A DNA stretch of 64,000 bases from Vitellaria paradoxa. Lineage: Eukaryota; Streptophyta; Magnoliopsida; Ericales; Sapotaceae. Below are positions 32,224 to 45,631 of the stretch, piece after piece. The position numbers and the translations under genes were made by a program. Under the pieces are notes generated by a model, which ran no database searches, was not told the DNA's origin, and saw only the letters and a list, made by a program, of their open reading frames with translations. Every line of letters begins with the position of its first letter. Position 1 is the first letter of the stretch. The DNA is taken from NCBI GenBank assembly GCA_019916065.1, contig CM034241.1:18279228-18343227 (forward strand). The letters run 5' to 3'.

Positions 32224-34399
32224 GGATGGTGACATCTAGCCCTTATTGCAGTCCATGCTACTGAATCAGTTGCTTTATTCTTAGTACTAACAATTAAGAA
32301 TTGTTTTCCTTAGTTGCTACATCATAAATTTTGGAGAGAGTAAGAGGAGAGTTTTTATCTTCATTAAATAAAAACTTAGGGTTCATTTAGCGCAATGTAA
32401 AACGCTGAAAAATTTTAAAAATCTTTAAAAGTTATTTATTTTTTATCTCACTGCACGAATTAAGAACCCACAAATAGACCCTTAAAAGTATAATAGTTAA
32501 AAGGAGCTGAACTTATATTTACAAGACTAGAATCGAGGGAATTGAACTTATTTTTAAAAATAGAATCTATGAATACTATATATATACAGATTTAGACGGA
32601 ACTGAACTTTTTAAATGGAATAAAACTAAAGCTCATTCATATAAAAAGACGCTTTTGAATTAATGAAATTAATTATTGGCTTCACTTATAATTTTCTCCA
32701 AAAACATATTTAGATTGCTGCCTTTGTGCCCTAAACGCCTTTAGTCGAGCTTTTATTTTTTTATTTTTTTATTTTCTAACTTGATCCTTGTGTGCAAAAT
32801 TAGAATAAAGTAATCTACTTGTTTGATTTATATTTTTACGGATAAGACTTCTTAAAAATTAGATGAATGACTTTGTGCCATAAACGCCTTTGGTGGAACT
32901 TATATATATGTGTATATATTTTACTTTTTGATTTTTTTATTTTTGATTTGGTATACTTATCTATACGATAGAATAAATTTGTGCTGGTTTAGCTTATAAT
33001 TTTTTGGATATGAGTTCTCAAAAATTGTTAGTCAAATTATTTGAGTGATAATAAAACATGAAATTAAACAAAAGTATAAGAACTAAATAATAGTTAATTA
33101 TAGTTGCAGGTTGAATAAAAAATATACAAAAAATCTTTCATATACTAAAAACTCTCGTCAAGTTATTTTTGAAACGAGATTATAATAATAAATTTTATAA
33201 AATAATTGAATTATATTAGATATATATAATGACAAACATAATATTAATTTTATGAATTACACATTTATTTTATTCTTTTAATAATCTTAACAAACATTAT
33301 TATGTTTAATATAATTTATGTATTTTCTCATAAATTTATTATTAAAAATCTATTATTTTATGGATCATACATTTATATTTTCAATTCGATTTGAAACTAT
33401 AAATTTTTATTTATCTCGTATACATTTATTTAATTTAATGGTTTATTATCACAAATTTATTCTATCCAACGGACAATGTATCAAAAAAAAAAAAACTCCA
33501 TGAAAGGCGTTTTTCTTTTACACATTTAGTTAATTCTCAATTTTACTAATAAATATGTAGAATTCTGTATTTAAAAGCATAAGTCAAAGCATAATTTATT
33601 CCATTTTATAGATATATATATATCTATACACACACGCAATAAAAAGGACAAAGTACAAACAAGATACGCTCTAAGTAGATAGCCCAATCAAAAATCAAAA
33701 AAGTAAAAAATAAAAATAAAATTAAAAATAAAAAAATCAGAAAACTAGAGATAATGCTCAACTAAAGTTTTTTTTTTCGGCCAAAGGTGTTTGTTCCATA
33801 ACTGTCTACAAGCTATTGGTCACTAGCAGCATGTGAAAATAATTTGTGTTATAAAAAAATATAAAGTTATCCTTATCATAAATATAAGAAAACATAAAAG
33901 TTATTCCTATTATAAATATAAAAAAATATAAAAATTCATTTATTAAAATTCTAATAGATCATCTACGTATAAAAAATCTATAAAAATTTTTTTTTAAATT
34001 TGTAATAAGCAATTCAAAAGAAATTCTATTTTATTTGCAATATATCATAAATAGGATTTCTGCTATCAAAAATCTAATCCATATCTATTTATTAAGGTAT
34101 TTTTTAGCTGAGTATTTCTTTTTCCTTTCTTTTTCTCTCAAAATATATCTCTTTGAAATTTTACTAATTTAATCATTATTAAGATATATACTCTTTTATC
34201 TCTCTTAAAATATGATGTAAGATACTATAAACTCTTTCAAATTTCTAGATTATCGATGTCATGTATAATTCATTTAATGGAATATTAAAAAAAGAATATA
34301 AAAATAAAATGAAAAGTGAGATAGTATGTGCTCCATTCATTTAAAGCAAGACAAAAAGAATATAAAATTAAAATGAAAAGTGAGAGAGTATGTGCATCA
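32224..34399. other. AT-rich region with duplicated and inverted segments
   Basis: No gene. A segment with 'tttgtgcc(c/a)taaacgccttt' occurs at about 32723 and again at 32872. A diverged inverted version may lie at 33480-33800 (…aaaggtgttt…). This may be the skeleton of a TIR element, but ends were not resolved. Near 34280-34400 a 60-bp unit with 'aaatgaaaagtgaga(t/g)agtatgtgc' is tandemly repeated. Confidence 0.35.
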
Positions 34400-35185
34400 T
34401 TTTTTTTTTGGTAATTAAATATAATTTAGATTAATGGGAAAAATTAATATTTACAATGTCGTGGAGGCATACCCCGGTATTACAACACTAAATTCAATTG
34501 TGAGAGACTCCCAACTATTTCAAAAATCCATATTTACATTAGATACAGGAAATAAGCGCATTTGATTTTTACTTCATACACAACTGCCTTGATAAGAATG
34601 GGAACTGTTGAAGAAAGGCCTTTGAAAGCTCCAGCATTTCTTTCCCTCCAAATGTGATACACTATAGCCACCTAAGCAAGTTTGCATGCTATTTTATGCA
34701 GGCTATTCCCACTAAACTTCCCCATAGCCCATTCAACTTCCTGCTTCCATGGCTGGACTGATTTTGAGAGAAAGCACTTTTGTAGGATGAGTTGCCTTAC
34801 CTCGGTTGAAAACGGACAAAGGAAGAAAATGTGGTCCATGGTTTCATTACTTTGACCACATAGAGAGCAAAGTGGGTCCACATTCATGCCCCATGCTACA
34901 AGTTCATCCTTGGTACTAAGCCTATCTCTTATGGCAAGCCACAATATAAAACTATGCCAAGGAATGTAATTGGGGAACCATAGAAAAGTATGCCAATGCA
35001 CCTTTGGAGCACATTCTCAAATGGTTTCCCATGTAGTTGCGGCATTGAAGCTACTAGTCCTTGAAGCTAACCAAATGAGCTCATCTTCCTTGGCTAGATT
35101 TGATAGATAATCCATAAGACTTTCAAGTATAATTTCTCGGAGCTCCCAAGTGTTTGGAAAAGGCCACCTCCCAAGTGTATATGTG
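34400..35185 (-). mobile_element. 5'-truncated L1 LINE 3' end (minus)
   Basis: The poly(T) run at 34400-34409 followed by GGTAATTA marks the 3' end on the minus strand. The 109-codon frame 34672-35001 encodes the zf-RVT region: FPNYIPWHSFILWLAIRDRL, DPLCSLCGQSNETMDHIFF (Cys/His motif), FSTEVRQLILQ. Text beside the tail matches 46071-46150 and the complement of 32110-32190. A near-duplication (tatgtgcatcat versus tatgtgtcatat) brackets it but is imperfect. Confidence 0.82.
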
Positions 35186-35601
35186 TCATATAAATTAATA
35201 TGAGAAATAATTTATTTAACCGTAAAAAAAGAATAAAAAATAAAAATCAAAGTTAGAGATTGTGTACTTACCAATAATAATAGTAGTAGGTTATACCAAT
35301 TTGTAGATCGAAATAATGTTAGGTGAGAAGTTTATGAAGTTTATAGATGTTTACAAGAATTAAAAGTAAATAATTATCAGAATCTTGAATAGTATAACAA
35401 TCTTGGATAGAGTTTGTAAAGTAATGGTGTAACGAAAAACTAATTTGTTTGATTGTAACTATTTTTTAAATTTGAATTTATATTATTTTGCAAATTTAAC
35501 TCTCATAAATAGACTTCAACAAAAATTAGTTTTAGAGAATTTTTGGCTTCGCCACTACCCTTTGTAATAGTATAAATAGAAATGGAAGTCATTTTTAAGT
35601 A

Positions 35602-35722
35602 AATTTAATAAATTTGTTTATGTAACAAACAACTTTGGCCTAAATTTAATAAATTTGTTTATATAACAAACAACTTTGGCCTAAATTTAATAAATTTGTT
35701 TATATAACAAACAACTTTGGCC
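35602..35722. repeat. 41-bp minisatellite, three copies
   Basis: The unit aatttaataaatttgtttat...actttggccta is repeated head to tail starting at 35602, 35643 and 35684, with only a single-base change in the first copy. Non-coding. Confidence 0.9.
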
Positions 35723-36038
35723 ATAACTAATTTTGTGAAAAAGTTCAAATCAGTTCTAATTGAGCATATTTCATTATTTCATTTATTAATTCATTGTTAA
35801 CCTATTCAGATCGAAATAATAGAGGATGAGACCTTCCACTGATGGAAAGAGTTTAGCAATTTTACATGTTTACCAACGAGATGAGAATGATACGTTATAT
35901 TTTACATATTTTCCATCCGATCAAACATTATAAACCTTGAATATGTAAATCAATTGTTATTTTATGAACTACTCTAGTAAGTACAAAAGTGGTAGGACAA
36001 AATGAGCTCCCTCCACCAAAATGGTTTTTGCTTTTACA

Positions 36039-38440
36039 CACTATTAGAAATAACGGGGAAGAAAGCTGGGGCAGCGGTCGGCTGCTTCGAGGCGGTCAAG
36101 AAAATGGCTTTTTGACGATCGTTTAAGCGATACGGTCAACCGCCTCAAAGTGATAGACAAAAGGGTCCTATTTCCCCCTAGAACCCTTTCCTTGCCCCAT
36201 TTTTCCTTATTTCCCTCACACCTCTCTCTCTCTCTTCACACTCCATTCGGTAGGCCACTATCATTGACTACACACATCGTCGGCTACCCGCATAGCTCCC
36301 TCAGTTACTTTATCTCTCTCTCTAGAGTCATCTCTGTCTTCCTCTCTCCATCTCTTTCCCCTTTTTTTCCTTCTCACAGGTTTCGGTCCCCATTTTTTTC
36401 TTCTCACAGCTCCCATTTTTTCCTTCTCATAGGTTTCAGTCCGCGCACCATTTCAATTCAAGTTTCTTTTTGCTGTTACAGGTTATTTATTTTTTTTTTT
36501 TTTTTTGAGATTTTTTTTATTTTTCTGAATTTACATATTTGACCAGTAAGTAAATTATGTGAATTTCATTGCGAATTTGCGAAGTATGAAATGTAGTTTT
36601 GTGAATTGAATTTTGTATTTATAAAGTTGTTTGGCAATTTTACACAATGATATGCTTTGAAATGTGTTGGTAGTTCACTTACTTGTGAATTTGTTTCAAT
36701 TTTTTGAAGTTTGAAAAGGTTGTGAATTTGTGAAAAATTTTGTAAAGGGATAAGTTTTCTAAATATTGTGAATATGTGAATTTGTTTGAAGTTTGTGGGT
36801 ATTTTGTAATTTTTGTGAATTCGTGTTTAATTTTGAACCGTTGTTTAAAATTGTCTATCTTAATTTTTTATGTAACTTTTTAATTAACAGTCCATGGAAT
36901 ATATTTTGTAATCTTATTTATTTTGCATGTTGTTTATAATATTTTTTTAATTATTGAAATTATTAATGACCGTTAATTATTTACTTGTACATTGTTAATT
37001 CATTTTAAAGCAAATCAATTAAATTGGTGAGTGTTTACTAGTATTTTCAATTGTTAATTGCTTAGAAGTTAATCTATTAATTAATATTTTTTACTTTTCT
37101 TAAAATAGTAAAAAATCTAAAAAGCACTCAAAAATGTTATAAATACTTGAAAAATAAGTTTTAAATAAATTGGTCAATAAATAAAATGACTAATTTGAAA
37201 TTCAAAATTATAGTTGTCCTAAACAAAATATAATTAATATTGAATACAGTAAAAAAATAGGACATTTATTTAAATAAAACAAATAAGAGAATTAATTAAT
37301 TAATTAAAGAAAATGCATTTAAAAAAATAATCAGACAATAAGACAATAATTTTACTAAACAAATAAGATAAATAACTGAACTAATTAAGACAAATATGTT
37401 AATTAATAATTTAATTAAAAAAATTAGATTAGTTGATTAATTACACAACCTTAATTAAAAAATAAGATAGTAATCCTAGAAAGTAAATTAATTAGGGAAA
37501 ATATTATAAGGCAAAATTTAGGTTTAAAATTACTTTGACAAAATTTATATTTAGGGTTAGATTCATATTTAAAATTATAATCAATTACTTCCAAACTAAA
37601 TTATGATTGAATTTAATTATGGATAAAAAGCAATTAAGGTTATTATTAACTATTTTATAATTAATTTAGAGTTAAAATTAATTTTGAGATTTTTAATATA
37701 TGTTAGTGTTAAATAGGGTTAATATTAATTACCGTAATTTTAGATTAGGGTTTACCTTAGTTTTTGGTAAAAATCGATTCATATTAATTTTCTTAATATC
37801 AAAATTAAGACAAATAAGTTAATTAATAATTTAATTAAAAAAATTAGATTAGTTGATCACACAACCTTAAGTAAAAAATAAGATAGTAATCCTATAGAGG
37901 AAATTAATTAGAGAAACTATTATAGGACAAAATTTAGGTTTAAAATTACTTTGACAAAATTTAATAATTACCAAAAAAATATTTATATTTAAAATTATAA
38001 TCAATTGTTTCCAAACTAAATTATGGTTGAATTTAATTATAGATAAAAACCAATTAGGATTATTATTAACTATTTTATAATTAATTTAGGGTTAAAATTA
38101 ATTTTGGGCTTTTTAATATATGTTAGTGTTAAATAGGGTTAATATTAATTACCCCAACTTCATATTAGGGTTGACCTTAGTTTTTGATAAAAATCGATTC
38201 ACATTAATTTTCTCAACATTAAAATTAAATTACGGTTAAAAGTTAATTAATTAGGGTAAACCTTAAGTTAGTATTCAAGTTTGTTACGGGATAAAGTTTA
38301 AAAAATTGGTGCAATTATTTACAATCCTCGAAATACAAAAACTAAGTTAAATTCTTTACTTATTGTCTACAGATCTCCAAAAAAATTTTCACAAACTTAG
38401 CAAACGACAAGCAATTAGGAAAGCATAATTAACCTCTTTT
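36039..38440. other. CACTA 5' subterminal and leader region
   Basis: The first 120 bp hold subterminal repeat words. 36170-36470 is CT-rich (a Ser/Leu/Phe-rich frame there is composition only). 37385-38226 is a tandem duplication of about 420 bp with roughly 90% identity by eye, each copy starting 'ttaagacaaat'. No transposase homology was seen before about 38.96 kb. Confidence 0.7.
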
Positions 38441-39750
38441 AGTGGCTACCTTCATGCATGTGTATGCATTTATGATTTAAAACAAACTTAGACCTGTTCA
38501 AGAATTGTATAACGACAGTCAATTTGGTCATCCTAGATACGATTAGTTGGGTCTTTCAAGACCTAATTCATTGTTCTTGTGACAAGGATGTACAAATCAA
38601 CGTATGCGATTCTTGAATAGTCCAATTCAAATAGTTTAGGAAGGCAATGATTCATCTCATACTCAACACTTCTCATGCTAGTTCTATGTTGGCCGAGTTC
38701 CATGCAGCTACTCATATTGTTTACATGCATAAGTGCTGGATTTACCCTTTTTGTGTCGTGTACTTGGAGAACTATGCGGAGATGCCACCAAAATTTCATA
38801 AAACAATAGAACGTGGCATTAGAGTGTTGAGTAAGAATTAGATCATGCACTCTTGACTGGGATAAGACCAACGACCCTTTAGTGATAACCTTCTACATGT
38901 TTTTAAAAGAATATGCATGCAGTCAGTTTGCTCTTAAATTACTGAAGCACATTTCGTAGGATTGTTTAGTATGTTAGATGATGTGGGGGTTAAAGGAATG
39001 GACAAAACCCGAATTGACTTGCCGGATAGGTTGTCAAGACAATATGTCCAAGGAATTGAAGTTCATTGTGTATACCCAAATGTTGGATCAACAGTCGATC
39101 AACTGCTTGCGCAAAAAGTGTATCAATCAATATCATTTCACACGGGATATTGTAATGGACACTTCCTGAGGCACGGGTTGTTAAAGATATATAAGAATTG
39201 GACAAAGCATAGAGAAGCATATGTTTCATTGCAGTGATGTGAGGAAAGAGTATAATTAAATGAAGATGCTATCCTTGGGGATCATATAATGGAAATGATG
39301 CAGAATATCATGGTTGGGATGCTCGTTGTAGAATCGAGTACCGAGCATAATGAAGCAAGTGTGGGTAATCCGAGGTCTGGTGCCAACGAAGATTCACTAA
39401 GTTTTTGTAAAATCCTCGATGATGGAAACACTGAATCGTATCCCGTATGTTAGAATTACAGTCAATTGTCTTTCACTGTTGAGTTGTTGCACTTGAAAGC
39501 TTTGAATCAGTGGACCAATAGCTCGTTTGACATGTTACTAGAGTTATTGATAAAGATCCTCCCAAAGGGTGCAAACGTCTGTAAGTCCTATTACCAAGCC
39601 TATAAGTTAACAGAAGATTTGGGCTTCACGTACGAGATATGGGATGCATGCCCGATGAGTTTTATATTGCTTCAAAATGAGCATGCAAACCTTAACAAGT
39701 GTCTTGTATGCGATACTTCCAGATGAAAGAAAGACATTGTTGCCGGAAGT

Positions 39751-41636
39751 TGTCACGCCCCGAATTTTATAATCCGAGCATGTGAATAAAAGATAAATAA
39801 TACACCTTTTAACAACTTGTCCTGTCATTCGTCAGAGCCACACACACTCTATGGAGCAATAAAAATAAAAATAAATAAAACTAAACTTTAAATTTAAATA
39901 AATGCCTTAGTCAAAATCAACTAGGCAATAAGCTCCAAAAGTTAAGCCCAAATATTCTTCCAAAGCTAAATAAAATAATTAATAATAACCTCACAAATAG
40001 AGGCTTAATAAAATCCGTTAAAAAAATAATTTCCTAGAGTCTAAAGCAATTACATAAAAATAATAAATAAAACTTTAATTCCTACACTCAGAAGGTTTAG
40101 CACGTGACTCAAATTCATTACCTGCATCACAAGCTGTAAGGGGTTTAGCACTAATACCACGTGTGCTCAGAACCCTAATAATAATAATATAAATATAGTA
40201 TGCCCTAGCATGCTACTAAGTGAAACAATTATGCACAAGTAGCAATTTTGAAACAAGAACTTCAATTTATTTATCAATTTATCTTTTCATTACCATTAAT
40301 TGCCTTGTAGCACCACATAACATATCAAAGAAAACAAATTGATTTCTAGGTACTGCTGCTTGGTTATCCCGTAGAAACAGGACCCAACCAATATACATCA
40401 TCCTTCGATGTCTACTTGGTTGTCTCGTAGAAACAAGACCCAACCAATATACACCATCCTTCGGTGTCTGCTTCCTAGACCGAAGTCTTAGGAATATGAT
40501 ATGCCACCCTTAGGCATCTGCTCGTTCGTAGGTTACTAGCTTCCTAGAATCGATAACCAACCCCGCGTGGGTTTCGGGATTTTCAACCCTTGGGTACGTA
40601 TACCTGATATTTTCAGTACCCCTTAACCCAAACAAATCATAACACATCAAATCCCACTTTAACTCCACATCATACAAATTGGTCTTTTTATTCCAAGTTT
40701 AAAAAAAAAATAAATTAATTAATAATAATACTAAATAAATTATGTATCCACACGAAAACACCGTTAATCACATCAGCAAATACTCATCAAACCAATCAAT
40801 TGCTATGCCAATCAAATAATTCAAACGAATGATCCAAGTTAATGCACATTAACTACATGGCAAGTATTTAATAAATAAATATAAAAATCAATCAAAACAA
40901 TTCGTCCAGGAAGAGCACTAATAACTTTAGCACCATATATATGTATATCAATATTTGTGGGTCCCATTAACACATAAAGACAAAGCCAAAACAATTAGTT
41001 GTTGTGCATATATTCAAACAAGTACGTGTATATCAAGAACTACATGCACGAGATTCAAGAAGAAGAAAAAAAATCCATTACTTACACAGGATTTAATATT
41101 TGTCATTTTCCGCCATTGATCAACAGATAAAGAAAGATATGCACTTGTACATGTACATCAAACTAACTAGATTTTTTTTTTTAAAGAAAACTAATGTTCC
41201 ATTCCCCCTTACCTCTAATTCGGCAACTGAAGAAAAAGGCAGTCCACAAATTCGTTGCTAAGGAACACAGCGCAACCAAGAAACACAGTGTAGCCAACGA
41301 AGTTCAAGCCGCCACAAAAATATTAGGGTTTTCTGTATTTTTTTTACCCGAATAAATTTAACATTATACATATAGATATATATATTTATATATATCATTA
41401 GAATTCTAACCCTAATCAACTAATTAATTTCCTACTCCTCATAGGTTTAGGAAAATTACACCTTTCTCCTAGAATTTTAAAAATCTTTTTAAATATAACC
41501 CAAAATTAATATTTTTAAATACAACTTAAAATTAAATACCAAAATTATAAATTATTAAATTTAAATAATGAAATAAATTCACTGAATAAATAAATATATA
41601 TAATAACTAAATTAAATGAAAATTCGGGTCATTACA
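39751..41636. mobile_element. Solo LTR, 1886 bp, TSD GAAGT, inside the transposase
   Basis: It starts TGTCACGCCCCGAATTTT and ends AAAATTCGGGTCATTACA, giving near-inverted tips. The exact 5-bp duplication GAAGT flanks it (39746-39750 and 41637-41641). The transposase text resumes directly after it. It contains two tandem copies of a ~60-bp unit (40355-40475, 'gtagaaaca(g/a)gacccaacca'). No internal retrotransposon sequence is left, so it is a recombination product of an LTR element. Confidence 0.9.
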
Positions 41637-42554
41637 GAAGTACTACTGGCCATCGGAGAAAGGTTGGGAAACTAGTTACTGTGAAACAAACCCGATACTT
41701 CCCCCTTAAGCCCAGGCTAAAGAAGTTGTTTATATCTTCCAAGACTGCAAAACTAATGATATGGCGTGCCAAGAATAACAATAAAGATGGAAAAATAAGG
41801 CATATGTCTAACTCTCCCATCTAGAAAGATTTTGATCATCAAAATTCAGATTTTGGAGTGAAAAGTCAAAATGTGAGGCTTAGAGTGGCTGTGGATGGGG
41901 TAAATCTATTTAGGGCGATGAATATTGCATACAGTACATGGCCGATAGTCCTTGTTCCGTATAACCTCCCACCTTAGCTTTGCATGAAGCAACATTTTTT
42001 AATTTTATCAGTCCTCATTGACAAGCCAAAAAGGACCTGGAGACAAGATCGATGTTTTCTTCCAACCACTGATAGAAGAGTTGAAAGAATAGTGGACTAA
42101 AGGGATAACGGCATTTGATGCTATGGCCAATGAGATGTTTAATCCCTATGCAGCTTTGCTGTGGATGATTAATCACTTCCCAGCATATGCTGACCTGTCT
42201 GGATGGAGTACGAAATGGAAGTTTGCTTGTCCTCCTCGTAATAAGAGCACTCATGCACGATGGTTATGGTGTGGCAAAAAGTTTGGTTACATGGGCTATA
42301 GACGATCTCTCCCAATACACATAGGTTTAGATAGAACTGAATAGCTTTCGATGGGAATCAAGAATTTAATTCGGCCCCTAATCGATTGAGTGGTTCTGAA
42401 TTGTTGAGCCAACTTGATTCAAAGGGTACACTAATTGCATACAGGATCAAAGACCTACTTGCGTCATCTACAAGATCAAATGAGGCACTACCCATAATTA
42501 GAAGAAAAAGAACATCTTTTTCGAACTACCCTACTGGAAAGACAACTTACTCAT

Positions 42555-43241
42555 GCATAACCCAGACATCATGCACATTGAGAATAACATGTGTGACAAC
42601 TTATTGTGTACAATACTTGGTGACAAATTAAGATCGAAAGATACTACCAATGCTTGGCATGACTTGGAAGATATGAGAGTGAGGGAGACATTACATTTAC
42701 AATTGAGAGAAACAAATAGGGTGTATCCACTCCTAGCATAATTCACAATGAGCAGGGATGAGAATGAGTTATTCCTAATAGTCATCAAGGGTGTGCAGGT
42801 GCCCGATGGATATTGCTCTAATATTTCGAGGCTGGTGAACATGAAAGAGAGGACCCTATCTGGTTTAAAGAATCATAATGCTCACATCCATATTCAACAA
42901 CTTATCCCTATTGCCATCCGCCAGTACATGCTAAGGAAAATAGTAGAACTGTTGATGGAGCTAAGCAATTTATTCAAGCATCTGTGTTCCAATGTTAGCC
43001 GGCTAGATGATTTACAAGTTCTCAGGGATCGAATTACTTCCACCCTTTGTCATTTGAAGGCAATCTTTTCACCGATCTTTTTCGATGTAATGGTACACTT
43101 GATAATACACTTAACGGAAGAAGTTATGCTAGCAGGCCTGTTCAATTTCGATGGATGTACCTGATTGAAAGATATCTCAAGACTTTGAAGTAGTATGTTC
43201 GCAACAGAGCTCATCTTGAGGCGTCTATGGCCAAAGGATAT
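42555..43241 (+). pseudogene. Transposase DUF4218 region, longest intact part
   Basis: Reads NPDIMHIENNMCDNLLCTIL, then after a stop MSRDENELFLIVIKGVQVPD, GYCSNISRLVNMKERTLSGL, KNHNAHIHIQQLIPIAIRQ, FFDVMVHLIIHLTEEVMLAG. These are the hallmark blocks of DUF4218 in plant CACTA transposases. The stretch 42748-43164 is open for 138 codons and is the best-preserved part of the element. Confidence 0.9.
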
Positions 43242-43244
43242 TTA

Positions 43245-43571
43245 GGCTCTGTTTGGGAAGAATTAGCATTGGCTAATGGCTAATGGCTAGTAGCTAGCTA
43301 AAAACAAAATTAGCTAATTTTGTGTTTGGGAAGAAAAAAAGTGGCTAATGGCTAATGGCTAGTAGCTAGCTAAAAAAAAGTTAGCTAATTTTGTGTTGGG
43401 AAGGAAAAAAAAAAGTGGCTTTTTTATAGGTGGCTAACTTGTTTTTGTTAAATTGACATTTTTACCCTTGAAAGTTTAAAAGAAGATTAAAATATAAGAG
43501 GGTAAAAAAGTCCAACTACTGTTGAAGTAGCCATTAGCCTTGGCTAATGGCTGCTCTTCCCAAACGGACCC
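43245..43571. mobile_element. Tourist-like MITE (PIF/Harbinger type), TSD TTA
   Basis: Ends are GGCTCTGTTTGGGAAGA and (inverted) GGGTCCGTTTGGGAAGA. Trinucleotide TTA flanks it (43242-43244 and 43572-43574). Removing it restores the transposase frame exactly (…KGY-L-MEEC…). The left ~75 bp, including the TIR core and 'ggctaatggctagtagctag', is tandemly duplicated inside the element. Confidence 0.93.
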
Positions 43572-44699
43572 TTAATGGAAGAGTGTACCAACTTCTGTGC
43601 CAAGTATATGGGTCATGTCAAAACCAAATTAACTCAACCCCAGCAGATTCATGAGGGTCCAGTTAAGGATGGTACATCCTTCAATCTCACCAACAATGCA
43701 GGGTTTCAAGCTCATCGATATATCCTCTTCAACACGGCATCGATTCATCCACTCATTCAGTAAGTTGATATCTTTTGATTTGTTGGTTATTTTAATATAT
43801 TTACCAGTTGCAAAACATAATTCCTAATTTAATGCTCAAATTTTGCTTAACAGAAAACACCTAAGCAAAATAAGACAGAGGTTGTCTCGCAGGTTTGTGC
43901 TTGTTATTTGCATCGTAACTCTATGCAATCAGGTGCACAACGTGCGTAAGGTGTCCGTCAAAATTTTATCCGATGAAATACTTACACTGGCGAACGGACC
44001 ATTTACCATAGCATGTCAGTATAGATCTTGTGACGTCGATGGTTATCAGTTTCATATGAAAGAGTTGGACGATTGACGTGCAACTTAGAAATATAGAATA
44101 GCTCTCAAGGCAGATACTCTAAGTTTTTCAAGCTGGAAGGACATCAATCCTTGTGTGAGAGCCATCTTTTATTATGAGCTACTTACAGATATTATTGAAA
44201 TTAGATACAATAACTAGTTTAAAGTGTTAATGCTCAAGTGTGATTAGGTAGATCCCAGACATGGTGTGAAAACTAATGATTACCAATTTACGCTAGTGAA
44301 CTTCAACAACCACATGTACAAAGAAGATCGGATCAACGATGAACCATATATTATAGCATCCCAACTTGAACAATTTTTTTCATCGAGGACCCCGCAGATC
44401 CAAATTGGCACGTTGCAATCAAAATGTCAAAAAGGGGGCATTTGACATTGATTACGTCTATCCAGAGATCGATGGGTACGCGAGACAAGAGCTAAGTGAC
44501 ACTACTGTGCCAGCTCGTGAACAAGATGCTGAATGGGTAAGAAAGACAGCGGAAAGAGAAATAGTAGAACTTCAAATGACATGACATACATGGGTATTGT
44601 AGTTTGTTCACTTTTCTATTCGTTGTGTATTTGTAATATATATGTGGTTAGTATCATATATTAGATATTGTTATTTATAATGCATTTTCCAACCCACAG

Positions 44700-45600
44700 G
44701 AGTTAGTAGATGGCATGTGGTAGGAAGAGAGAACGTCTAGTTACTATGAGGGACCAGTTATGTCTGACTCGTGCATGTGCTATGACTATGGCTATAAGGG
44801 AAGAGGAGCCCCACGTTGATCCAGATGCCACCCAACCCCCAACAATACTCAGCCCCAGCTAGATTTTGATCCCACTCATCCCATACCCATACCACAGACC
44901 CCCACATCTACCAGTACCACAGCCTGCTACCATCAGTCAAACCCCCACCATAGCCTGACAGAGACACAGCTGTCTATCACTTCTTGTACCCATGCCTTTC
45001 ATGTCCCCCCTGGGTCTTTCATCTCATTGCCACAAGAGAGACCCAACAAGGCTACTCCACCCATGTCCCTCTTTTTTGGCATTAGATTTAGCCGACAACC
45101 TATACACACCCACCAGCCGCAAGCGCTGTGATATATTGACACACCGTCGGCCCCCTATACCTACTACTGCATTTATTTTGACCGCCAAGCCCTCTACCCA
45201 ATTGACACCCACACTGGATCCTGGCACTTCGATTGCATCAGGTATATTTTACTAGGAGCTTCTTAATTGAAGGATGATTAACAAAGCTTCATTTATTTAC
45301 ATCGTCGATTCAACAATCCAACTAAATGATTGTAGGATCTATGAGTACCACAGTAGCCTTTCGTGCTATGAGAGGTCCTACCATCCTCCTACAGGGTTGG
45401 GGTAGCGGCCAGCCTCAACCGATTTGAGTTCAACAGTTACTTTCACCAGGTAATGAAGTCAGGCAATAGCCTAACTAGGCAATTGGGCGTGATGGTTTGT
45501 GATGGACGGGTCATCACTCTATCTCTCATGGATTGGGCAGCCCTGCCCACGGAGACCTTGGATCTCATCTGACAAGAGATTATGGTAAGCAAATTTAACA
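44700..45600 (+). pseudogene. Second CACTA gene remnant (Transposase_24/TNPA-like)
   Basis: Around 45360-45585 the text reads MRGPTILLQGWGSG, then LNRFEFNSYFHQVMKSGNSL, TRQLGVMVCDGRVITLSLMDW, ALPTETLDLI, resembling the plant Transposase_24 family often encoded beside TNPD. An upstream Pro/Thr-rich stretch (44800-45240) fits the usual variable N-terminus. Frames shift several times. Confidence 0.55.
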
Positions 45601-45631
45601 TATATGAATTTAAACAATATTCCTAAATACT

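Larger units (their letters stand above)
38962..44583 (+). pseudogene. CACTA TNPD-type transposase, decayed and interrupted
   Basis: Blocks in order: transposase-associated domain around 38994-39235 (read across two frames; HGLLKIYKNWTKHREAYV); start of Transposase_21 at 39446-39726 (LSFTVELLHLKALNQWTNSS, SFDMLLELLIKILPKG, LNKCLVCDTSR); continuation at 41642-42360 (RYFPLKPRLKKLF-like, YSTWPIVLVPYNLPP, AYADLSGWSTKWK, GYRRSLP); DUF4218 at 42555-43241; then MEECTNFCAKYMG after the MITE. A probable intron, 43759-43853, leads to the DUF4216 region (ALKADTLSFSSWK..., DYQFTLVNFNNHMY) ending near 44581. Multiple stops and frameshifts. Coding interruptions coincide with the solo LTR and the MITE. Confidence 0.9.

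Noticed and set aside
36150..36542. 130-codon plus frame rich in Ser, Leu, Pro and Phe
   Set aside because: It coincides with a CT-rich, T-run-bearing leader of the CACTA element; composition alone keeps it open and no motif is present.
38563..38871. 102-codon minus frame in the CACTA element, and an opposing 64-codon plus frame
   Set aside because: Neither shows transposase blocks; both overlap, and the minus one opposes the transposase. Might be an unrecognised captured piece, but I cannot support it.
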